DNA from: CAZWRV01 sp964636325 | GTDB lineage: Bacteria > Verrucomicrobiota > Lentisphaeria > Victivallales > GWF2-50-93 | NCBI GenBank assembly: GCA_964636325.1 | Contig: CAZWRV010000041.1 | Span: 1 to 51,673, forward strand | Direction: 5' to 3' | Length of the DNA stretch: 51,673 bases | Part shown: positions 15,822 through 27,800 of the stretch, in pieces | Numbering within the stretch: the first letter of the stretch is position 1 | How the letters are laid out: every line of letters begins with the position of its first letter | The notes under the pieces: generated by a model | Seen by the model: the letters and a program-made list of their open reading frames with translations, nothing else | Database searches by the model: none | What the model was told of the DNA's origin: nothing | Position numbers and translations under genes: made by a program

Positions 15822-18800
15822 ATGTGGACGAAGGTAGGAAAGGTCTTGTCGGTTGCGGGATTGGCGCTAGCGTTGTCGGTCTCGCAGGCCTATGCTGGGA
15901 ACATCACATTTGCGGTGCATCCTGCGCCCGACGGGGGAACGACGGTTCCAACTGGAACTGCGGCATACAATGTCGGTGACGAGATTGTGGTCACGGCGAC
16001 GGCCAATCCCGGCTACAAGTTTTCAGAATGGGGGGTCAGCAATGACAGCATTGCGGTCAAGAACAAGGGCAGCGCCAACACGACAATGTGGGTCTTCAAG
16101 GCTCCGGACGCGACCTTGACGGCGTATTTCGTGCCGGTGGAGACGGCCACTCTCACTCTTGTCCCAAGTCCTGCGGCAGGAGGGAAGCCCACCTTCAATG
16201 TGGACGGCGTGGTCGTGAGGGGAACCTGGGGTGCTTCAACTCCCTACGTTTCCGGGCAGTATGTCAGGCCGACGCTCTACAACGGCCACTACTACAGATG
16301 CACGCAGACCGGCACGAGCATGACGGTTGAGCCGAACTGGCCAACCGACGGATCGGAAGTCAGCGATATCGGAGGATCCTCTCAGTGGACGGCGGCGACT
16401 GCGTATGCGGTAAATGATTTAGTAACTCCTGTGACCGCGAACGGCCACTATTATATTTGCACTGTGGCGGGAACCAGCGGCGCGGCGCAGCCTGCCTGGC
16501 CGGAAGACGGAGGAGCGGTGGTTGACAATACGGTCACATGGCTCGACATGGGTGCGATAGTCACTTGGAAGGATGTCGGGATGACCGTTACATACGGGCT
16601 TTATGACACGGTCGGAATCAATCCTGGCACAAATGCGGCATATGATTTCCTCGGCTGGACGCAGGTTTCCGGAAGCGGTGCCATTAATCAAGCTCTCAAC
16701 AGGGTAACCCTCAACAGTTCAGCCGTCACCGTGCAGGCGAACTACGAGGCCATACCTGACCCCGGTGCCGCAGTGCTCACACTCAACGCTTCGCCGACAG
16801 CCGCGCTAGGAACCGTCTGGGCGGCCTCGACCGACTACGAACTCGGCGACATGGTCCAGCCCACGACTTCCAACGGACATTACTACATGTGTACAGCCGC
16901 AGGGACATCCAACGCTACCCAGCCCACCTGGCCGACGGACGGCACGGCGGTTGTAGACAACACGGTCACATGGGACGACATCGGCTACCAGCCTGCAACC
17001 ACCAAGCAGCTCGCTGTTGCCAACAGGGCCAACAACACCGTCTACCAAGTCGGGGATTTCGTGAAACAGCCCGGCACCGGGCCCTTCCCCGCCCACTTCT
17101 ACCGCTGCGAAGTCGCCGGACAAAGTTCCACCGCGCAGCCCGCAACCTGGCCGACTGACGGCAGTACCGTCCAGGACAACACCAACATAAACAACTGGGC
17201 AGCCAGCACGGCTTATGTGATCGGCAACCTTGTCCAGCCGGTACCCGCCAATGGCCACTATTACCAGTGCGTCAAGGCCGGAAACAGCGGCACCTCGGCG
17301 CCGTCCTGGAAGACCGACGGAACCAACACCTCCGACGGAACGGTCGTATGGTCCGACAGGGGTACAATAATAACCTGGCGTGACGTCGGCAGGAATCCCT
17401 TCAACGTCGGCGAGACAGTGACTCTTGCCGAACAGCATACCGTCGGCTACGACCTGCTTGGCTGGACGCTAGGTTCAGGCGCAGCCACGCTGACAGGCAA
17501 TCAGCTTAAATTCATCGGATCCAATGTCTCCGCCGTTGCGAACTATGAAGCGGCAGCACCCGCCACTGATGCGACCATCAAGCTGTCGGTGGATTCAAAC
17601 AAGGGCACGGTCAGCTTCCCCGACTTCAATCCTTGGACAGCCTTGACCGCGTATGCCGTCGGCGACATAGTCCGGCCCACCCTGTATGCGAGCCATTATT
17701 ATAAATGCACCGTGGCCGGAACCTCCGCTGGCGCGGAACCCGTATGGCCGACCAATGGAACTACGGTCAACGATGGAACTGTCACCTGGCAGGATGTCGG
17801 CCTTACGATTTCAGGATTCTACGAGGTCGGCGACATCGTCAACATAGCCCAGGCCGGTAAAGCCGGCTATACTTTCGCCGGATGGACTATCGTCTCCGGC
17901 AACGGCTCCATAAATCAGGCAGGCAGCACTGTCACGGCAAACAGCTCCTCGACGCTCGAGGTTCAGGCGAACTACAGCACGGACACGGTTCCGTCCGCCG
18001 CCACGCTGACCCTCAACATGATCCCGTCTTCTGTCGCGCCCGCATGGGCCGCAACCACATCATATCTGGTCGGCCAGCTTGTCATACCGGTCGTGCCCAA
18101 CGGCCACTATTACCAGTGCACTATAGCGGGCACAAGCGGCGGCGCGGAACCCGTATGGCCTACGGACGGAACCCCTGTGATAGACGGCTCGGTCACCTGG
18201 CTTGACATTGGGCGCGAGCCTGATTTCGTCAAGGCCGTCCCCGGATGGATCGCGGGCAACTGGTATGATGTCGGCGACTTCGTCATGCCCAGTGCTTTCG
18301 CAGACCACTACTACAGGTGTACCACGGCCGGCTTCAGCGTCAACACCGAGCCCGCCTGGACGAACGATGGCAACCCCGTGAACGACGACAACGGAGTCGG
18401 CACATGGGCGGCCGCAACAGCGTATGCCTTCGGAGACCTGGTCAAGCCCGCCGCGCCGAACGGACATTACTACTTATGCTCGACCGCAGGGGTGTCCGGC
18501 GCCGCCGCGCCGACATGGCCGACCGACGGAAGCAACGTCACCGACGGGACGGCCACCTGGACTGACATGGGCGCAATTGTCGTCTGGACCGACGTAGGCA
18601 TGAACCCGTTCAACATCGGCGACCAGTTCCAGATCACCTATGTTGACATTACCGGCTATGACTTCATCGGATGGTCTGTCGAAGGCGGAGCGTCGGTCAC
18701 TTTCGTCTTTCCGAACTGGTTCGTCAAGCTTAACAGCGCCTCCGCCACGGTCAGCGCCAACTACAAGGCCCAGGATCCCGACGTGGATGCCACGCTGACG

Positions 18801-21800
18801 CTCAACGCGGATCCGGCCGCGGCCGGACTGCCCGAGTTCGACGGGATCGCCATCTGGGCTCCGCTCACGCCTTATGCCTTGGGGGACATCATAAGACCGA
18901 CAACCTACAACATGCATTATTACCAGTGCAAGGTCGCCGGCACGTCCGCCGCAATTGAACCGGTCTGGCCGACAGGTTCCGGCGCGGAAATCGGTGATGG
19001 CACAATCACCTGGAAGGAGATCGGCACGACGCTGCCGTTCATGGTCGGCGACAATGTGCCGATCGGCCAGACAACCAACGCCGGCTATACCTTTGTCGGC
19101 TGGAAGGTCGCAAGCGGAACCGCCGCCCTCTACGACGCGAGCGATCCGAACAACGCCAATGTAACCATCGGCAGCAGCTCCGTAGTGGTCACAGCAGTCT
19201 ACGAGGCCAATCATGCGGCAGTAGAACTCACCGTCGCCATATCCCCGGACATCGCCGGGCAGGTCAACGAATACTATCCCGCCGTCAATTCCGTCGCATA
19301 TGGCACCGTGCTGCCCATCACGGCAGTCGCCAACCCCGGTTATACCTTCTCACACTGGCAGGTGTCCGGAAGTCTGGAGATAGGCGACATCTATTCGGCA
19401 GCCACCAATATAATAGTATATGGCGCAACAACCCTCACCGCCGTGTTCGACTCAGACAACACCGACGTCCTTCTGACGTTTGAGGCAAGCCCGGACAACA
19501 CAGGGACAACGGCGCCCTGGCAGGGCAGCAACCTGGTGGTGCCCGGCTCAATAACCGCAGTCACTGCGAACCCCAACGACGGCTATAAGTTCTCGCACTG
19601 GGAGCTTGTCTCAGGCAACTGCACTATTTCCAATTCCACGGCGAATCCCGCAAACGTCAGACCCTTGACCGATGCCACCGTCAGGGCTGTCTTTGAGGCC
19701 CAGGAGATGGTGACGCTGACACTGCTGACCGACGACTTCAGCATGGGAACGGTGACCAACTGGCTCGGGCCGAACGAAGTTCCTGCGAAATCCGCCCTTC
19801 TCATCGACGGCGCACCCAACGCCGGATACAAGTTCTCATATTGGGAGATATCGGGCAGCATCCTGATAGATGACATCTACAACGAGGACGCAAATGTAAC
19901 GGTTTTCGGTGATGCCTCGATGACGGCGCATTTCACGGCAGTTCAGACATGCACGCTCACGCTCGGCGTCAGCCCCGCCAACTCAGGTGTGGTCGTAACG
20001 CCCTACCAGGGATCCGGAACCCAGAACACCGACACCCTTGTATTCCTCGACGCAGATCCTAATCAGGGCTACAGGTTCGTCAGATGGGAGATCACAAGCG
20101 GGCCGGGAAGAGTTCTTTTCTACAACGACGACGGCACAGGATTCCTCCTGTGCTACGGCGACGTGACGGCAACGGCGATATTCGAAAGCGTAGGCCAGGT
20201 GGCTCTGACCATCGGAGTCCTGCCTTCTCTCGACCAGGGCACGGCCGCTCCTTTCATCGGAACCGACCTCGTCGACGACAAGACCTGGATAGCAATAGAT
20301 GCCACCCCGAAGGCGGGATACAAGTTCACCGGCTGGAACTATTCAGGCAGCATGATGATATTGGATCCGAGCGCAGCATCCACCGAAGTATACCTCTGGG
20401 ACGACAGCTCGGTAACTGCGAACTTCGCGGAAGATCCGGCCACTGTGCTTCTCACCGTGGGCGTTACGCCCGACGGCGCGGGATTTGTCGACCCATTCAT
20501 GGGGACGGACAGCGTAGGAATAAATGCGCCTTTCCTTGTCTCGGCGGCCCCTTGGGACGCCGCTGCCTATGAGTTCGTCGGATGGAGGCTCGAATCCGGT
20601 GCCGCCGTCTTTGACAACGCGTCATCCGCGCTGACCAATGTAACCCCGGCGACCGATGCCGCCATACTTGCAGTATTCAAGGCCAGGACGCAGGTCTCCC
20701 TGACAATAGCTGTCTCTCCGGCCAACTCTGGAACCACACATCCGTGGCTGGGCACCGAGACATTGAACGCGGGCGTAATCCAGAACATTGTTGCGGATGC
20801 GGCTCCGGGCTATGTATTCAGCCACTGGGCAATCGTGTCCGGCAGCATAAAGATAGACAACCCCTCCAGCAACAACACGAACGCCACCGTGCTTTCGGAC
20901 GCGAGCATCACGGCTGTCTTTGACGCGGAAGCACCTATGGTGAACCTGACTCTCGCGGTCAGTCCGGCGGGGGCAGGCTACACCCAGCCTATCGTCGGCA
21001 CCGCGGAAGTCCAGGCCGGCATAGCACAGGCCATAAGCTCAGTCGCCAAGCCCGGCTACAGGTTCACATGCTGGCAGGTCACAAGCGGCAGCGCAACCAT
21101 TGACAACTCGCTCAACGCCGACGCCAACGCCACGCTGCTAGGCAACGCCACCATCACCGCAAACTTCGAGGAGTTCGGCGACGTCACCCTCACGATTGCG
21201 ATCAGTCCTTCGGGATCCGCCTCCTCAGTGGAACCCACGCTCGGTTCAATTAAAGTGAAGGTCGGCGAAGAAGTGGACATAAAGGCATGGGCCGCGCAGA
21301 ACTTCTCCTTCGTCGGATGGACGCTGACAAGCGGATCCGCCGCCATAAGGAACGCCGGTGACAATCAAACCGTCGTCAAGGTTCTCAGCGACGCCACCGT
21401 CACCGCCAACTTCCAGGCCGACGTGACCGCCGCGCTGACACTGCAGATTACGCCGGCCGGCTCCTGCGACAACATCTTCCCGCAGATTGGAGCCACAAAC
21501 GTGCTTTCCGGCGAATGGACTGAAATAGCTGCGTTCCCGAACCCCGGATATGCCTTTTCAAAGTGGACCGTGGCAAGCGGAGACGCGACCGTCTTCACGC
21601 CGTCCGCGTCTAGCACGCTTGTCAAGCTCTCCTCGGCCTCCGTGCTCACCGCCGAATTCGAGGCACTCCCGGCGCTCAACCTCACGATCATCGCCGATCC
21701 CAAGACAGCAGGCAACGTCACGGTGCCCGACTACTTTGCTGCGGACGGTGTCTTCAAGGTCAACAAAGGCCAGCGCCTCAAGCTGGAGGCCAACGCCAAT

Positions 21801-24800
21801 GCCGGATTCAGCTTCGCGAATTGGGAGATATTGGCCGGAGACGAGGGCAAGATATCTGTCCAGAACCTCTACACTCAGATAACCTATGTCGAGCTGTCCG
21901 ACAGTGCCACGCTAACCGCCCATTTCAATACCGACGAGACTGCCGCCCTGACCCTAATCTCCGGAAACGAAGCCATGGGCTTCATCGACTCGTCCGGCGG
22001 TGGAATGCAGGCAGGAGTAACAAACGTCCCGACTGGAGAATGGAACAGGATAGTCGCGACCGTCAATGACGGCTACCGGTTCACCGGATGGTCGGCCACG
22101 GACGGCGGCGCATTCTTCCGCTCGCAGGACGCCGACACCTGCGTAATGCTTTCAACCGATGCGACTGTAACGGCCAACTTCGAGGCGGTGCCGATGGCGC
22201 TGCTGACATTGACAGTATCGCCCGACCAGTCCGGCTTCACCCAGCCGTACCTCGGCGTCGACAGGGTCGAGACCGGCGGCTGGATCGCCCTCGACGCGAC
22301 GGCGTATGACGGCTATGCCTTCTCCAAGTGGCAGGTCACAAGCGGCAACGCCGTCCTGTTCCATCCAAACGAGGCGGCGTCATGGGTCGCCGTCAAAGGC
22401 GATGCCACCGTCACCGCGGTGTTCGTGGCTGTCGACACCGTCACCATAACGGCCGCGGTTGATCCGGCCTGCTCAGGCAGGATTGTCAACGGGGGCGGAA
22501 ACCTGCTAGTCGGCGCGAACGTCGTCCAGGCCGGCCTCTGGTTCAGAATCATCGCCGAACCGAAGGATCAAACATATAAGTTCGCAGGGTGGACGAAGAT
22601 GGAAGGCGACGCCGTGTTCGAGAACGCCAGCCTTGCGGACACCTATGTCAAGGCGACAAAGAACTCCTTGATCACAGCGAACTTCCAAGCAAAGGCCACA
22701 GCCACGCTTACGCTGGCCATGAATCCGGCCTATGCGGGTCAGACCAATTACTTCATCGGCGCCAATACCGTCCCCACGGGCGAATGGCTTGCCCTAAACA
22801 TCACTCAGACAAACGACGGCTTCAGGTTCACCAACTGGACCGTGGACACCGCAGGCGCGGCCGTCATAGAGAACCCTCTCGACGACACCACCTTCGTGAA
22901 GCTCTCCGGTGACGCAACCATCTCTGCGAACTTCGCGGAAGTCCCTACCGCCGTCCTCGTCACCTACGACGGCGCCATCAAGGAGGACTTCCAGGACATC
23001 ATCAACGTGGGCGAGTGGGTTCGAATGCCCTACACGGCAGTATACGACGATTATATCTTCACCGGATGGCAAGTCCTTTCCGGCAAGGTCGAAATTGACC
23101 AGCCCTCCATCCTCAACACCTGGATCAGGGTGCAGGGCGACGCCTCCATAGTTGCCAATTACGCCAAGGCGGCTCTCGGACTCATATCCATGAAAGTCAA
23201 CGAGCCGCATCCGGGCCAGGTTCCGGGCACGGCCCGCTTCTACAGCCCGCTCGCACAGGCATGGGTCGCCGCCGACAACTATTATGCGGGGCAGTCGGTC
23301 GTCATCAGGGCCAACGCCAATGCCAACTACCGTTTCCTTAACTGGACGGTCAAAGGGCAGGCCACAGTGGTGAACTCCACGTTTGAAACTACCTACGCCA
23401 CCGTGAACGGGGACTGCGAGATCATCGCCAACTTCGAGGAGCTGCCTACGGCCTTGCTCACCATGCTCGTCAACCAGCCGGATCCCACCAAGGCGGCCGG
23501 AATTGTCACTCCCGAGGACGACTTCTATCCAACCGAGGTTCCAATCTGGATTACGGCGAACCCGAACGCGGGCTTCGCATTCGACGGTTGGACGGCCACC
23601 GCCAATGCGTCCATTGAGAACGCCGACGCGATGAGAACCTTCATCACGCTGGCTGGAGACGCGCAGGTCACAGCCAACTTCGTAGCGGTAGAAACACTTG
23701 AACTTACGGTCCTGTGGAATCCTCCGCATGCCGCCAACGCCGGCGGAACGACCGCAGAAGGCATATACTATCTCGAATCGGGCAAAGACTTCGCCCTCGC
23801 TCAGAGGGCCAAGGCCGGATACACATTCAAAGGATGGACCGTCGTAAGCGGCGATGCCACAATCACCGAAGTCCATAACGGCGGCACGGCGGAGGACAGC
23901 GACTTCTCCGTATCCATCACTTCCAACGCGGTAATCAGCGCGGACTTTGAGCTCGCCAAGACCGGCGTCCTGACCACCGCCGTCTCGCCGGCTCAGGATC
24001 TCGCCCCCGGAACGATACAGGAGTTCAAGCCTGGCACACACGTAGTACAGCTCAATACAAGCTTGCAGGTCACACCGGTGGCCAACGTCGGCTATGTCTT
24101 CACCGGGTGGACCGTCCAGGGCGGCGTACAGGTATTCACCAAGCCTATCGAAAATCCCGGACCTGAAGCCTTCAAGGACGACACACTCTACTACATAATC
24201 CTGACTGGGGACGGCATGCTTACCGCCAACTTCGAGCCCGCGACAACTGTGGATCTCGCTGTCGAGACCGACCTCTACGCGGGTGGATGGGCCGCAGGTA
24301 ACTATGGCATCGACGGCAACGGGACATACAAGCTCCGCACCGGCGAAAAAATTTGGATATGGGTAGACTCCGTCAACGAAGGATACGCCTTCGCTGGATG
24401 GACTATCAGCGGCGACAACAACTCGGTCAAGGATCAGAACGCCGAGGTCACATACATGATCCTCGGTTCGGCAGGCACGCTCACCGCAAAGTTCGTCGCC
24501 CTCGACTTTGTCCCTGTCACCTTCGCCGTCTTGCCGAAAGGCGCCGCCACCATCAGCCCCGCCGCAGGAACCTACGAACTCGTCAAGGACGAGCTTTACT
24601 GGATTTCCGTGGCGCCCGCAAACGGATTCGCGTTCTTCCAATGGAAGGCAGAGGGCGGCGCTGTTCTCAACGACGTGACCTCGATGGATACCTGCGCGGT
24701 CTTCACGGACGCAGCCAAGGTCACGGCCGAGCTGGCGCCGGTTGAAACTGTCACGCTGACGCTCGCCGCAGATCCAGACCCCGACGCCGGCGGAATCACC

Positions 24801-27800
24801 TGCACGAACGGACTCCTCAATTTCAACGACTACGGCACCTACACCATTGAGACTGGAACCTGGTGGACAATCACCGCGGCGGAAAACGCACCCTATGTTT
24901 TCAACATGTGGCAGACGACCGAAAATGTCGTAATAATGGATCCTTATGCGAAAACGACCACCGCATACCTCACCGGCGACGGCGGGATAACGGCGGTCTA
25001 CACCGCCGGCGGAACGGCCGAGCTGACTATCGCGCTTGACCCAATGAACACCGAAGATACACGCCCAAGCACACTGGGCATCGGAATCAACGGCGCGCCT
25101 CCCGTCCTGGTGCCCGGGCCTGGAACATACACCATCCCGTCAAATCAGTGGGTCGAAATAGGGGCCGACGCCAACTTCGGATGGAAGTTCGTGAAATGGA
25201 CCGCCACCGGCGACCTGGAGCTGCTCAGATACGAGAACCACAGGACTCAGGTCTACATGGCTCCCGGCGCCGTCGGCTCCATAACCGCCTTGTTCCAGGA
25301 AGTTCCGACCGTCGTGATGACAATGGTCTACAACCCGGAAATGGGCGGCGAAGGGATGTATGGGCTCGGCGAACACAACGTCCCGCAGAACGAATGGCTT
25401 GAACTGAGAGCTCATGCGAACAGGGGGTTCAAATTCGTCCAGTGGAATATCGACGCCAACGCGCAGATCGCGCAAAACTGGATATACGACGAAAACGTCG
25501 AAATCAGGTTGTCCGCAGACTCGGTTGTCCAGCCCCAATTCGCTCCCGCCGATCCTGTCGAAGCCACATTGGCCGTCAACCCCGAATACGCCGGCGACAT
25601 TAAACTGTCCTATCAAGGAGTCGAAGTGTATGGAATCGGCAAATGGACGGTTGATGCCGGTAAGAAATATGAGCTCATCGCGGAAACAATCGCCGGCTTC
25701 AAGTTCGTCAAGTGGTCGTACACAGGCGGCGCAATCGTCCAGGGCACATACAGCAAGGAAACCTATGTGATATTCTCCGCGGACGGAACGGTCACGGCCG
25801 AGTACACCGAAGTCCCGACTTGCACCCTGGGCATAATAGCCGCTCCGCCGCAAGGCTTCGGCACCATGCTTACGGACATCCCCAATGGCGAAGGCGGCAA
25901 CGTCAACGCCCCCGGGACTTACACCGTCAGCGTCGGCGAAACCTACACCGTCGAGATCGCTGGCTACGAGACATACAGATTCTACAGATGGACAAGCACA
26001 GGCGACGTCACCATAAGGATGATCAAGGGCCACCACGGCTGCGCATATGAAATCACTGTGGCAGGAAATGCCACCATCACGGCCAACTTCGTCAAGAACA
26101 CCTACGCACAGCTTACCCTTGACGCAACACCGGACGGCAGCGTTGAATCGGTCTCCGTGGACGGATTGGAAGGCGAAAGGACACATACGGTGGTATCACA
26201 CCAGTGGCTTACCGCTGAAGTCCGGCCTGCCGCCGGCTACAGGTTCGTCAAGTGGTCCACCACCGACTCTAAAAAGATCGAAATCCTAAGCCCATACACC
26301 AGGGTCTCAAGCGTCTACGTCTTCGACAACGCAGACCTTACCGCAGAACTTGCGCCTGCCCAGACCGCCGCACTCACGGTGGTATATGACGATCCCAAGG
26401 GCGGAGAGGCAAACCTCTCCCAGACTACGCACAATGTGGTGGTCGGCGAATGGATAGCAATCAGCGCATCGGCCTACGACGGTTTCTATTTCAGTGGATG
26501 GACCGTCTCCGACGGCGGCAAGATTTACATGAACCGCTGCGACGAGGAGGAGACCTTCGTCATGCTCAGCGCCGACGCGACGTTGACCTGCGGATTCCTC
26601 GCAGCCACATCCGTCAACCTGACGCTTGCTTCCACCCCGAACATTGGCGGCTATGCCCAGTTCTGGTCAGATGCCAACTGCAAAGTCGGACACGGCACAT
26701 ACGCGGTCGACGCCAACAAGAAATACTACCTCCAGGCGACCGCCTACCCTGGATACCAGTTCTCTCAGTGGACCGTCAGCGACCCAACTAAAGTCGCCGT
26801 CAGAAACACTACTGCGGAGCAGACCTCCTTCCGTATGACAGACTCCGGCAGCATCACCGCCAACTTCGTCGCGATACCGACCGCACAGATAACGCTGGCT
26901 GCCGACACCGAGCAGGCGCTATATTTCGCCGAGGACATGGGCTGGGTCACCTACGGCGGCTTTGGCCTCTCCAAGGACTATACCATCTGCGAGGATCCCG
27001 AGTGGTGCTGGTTCCATCCCGGAACCTACACCCTCGAGGCCTCAAAGACTTACCTACTGCAGGTGCTCTCTGTCGACTCATACAGGCTCGCTGGCTGGTC
27101 AGTCACAGACGATACAGGGCAGCCAAGCGCAAACGCGACCGTCGTAGAAGTCACAAACTACTACAACTGGACGCGGAGCGAAAGCTATGCCAGCAAATGG
27201 TATTACCTCACAGTCAACGGCAACGCCACCGTGACCGCCCTCTTCGAGAAGCGGCCGACCGCCATGCTCACGACCCAGATCGATCCCGCAGGCTCCGGAA
27301 AGCTGGGCATGATGTTCGAATGCAGCGGCTACTGGGATCTCGATGTCGCTCCAGTCGAAATCTACACCGGCATCTACTATAATGTCACCGCATACGCCGC
27401 GGAAGGCTACTACTTCCATGGCATCATCGTGGTAAAAGGCAACGCCACAGTAAACTACGGATTCGATGAGGAATGCTTCAGCAAGGCGAAGGTAATGATC
27501 GAGACCGACGCCACTATCAGGGCAGTCTTCGGCACCACGCCTCCCACAATACCATATCTCACGCTCGCAATCAGCAACGCCAACGCCGGAACACTCACCC
27601 CCCCTGCCGGAACATATCCCGCCCACTTCGGGCAGAAGTATTCCATCAGCGTGACGACAAATCCCGGATACGTATTCCTCTACTGGCAGGCGGACATCCC
27701 CGCAAACGTGATCATCGGCAACGTGAACGCGTCCAGCACCACGGCCACCGTCATCGGCGACGTCACCGTCACGGCCATGTTCACCACCCAAAAGGTGATT

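Noticed and set aside
16231..19200. Regularly spaced similar DNA segments, considered as a CRISPR array
   Set aside because: The units are in-frame protein modules of about 50-90 codons inside one coding sequence, with diverged DNA and no spacer structure.
22794..24641. Long open frame (615 codons) on the minus strand inside the giant gene
   Set aside because: It is the antisense shadow of the repeat-protein codons; no family motif, and the + frame has signal peptide, repeats and a terminator.
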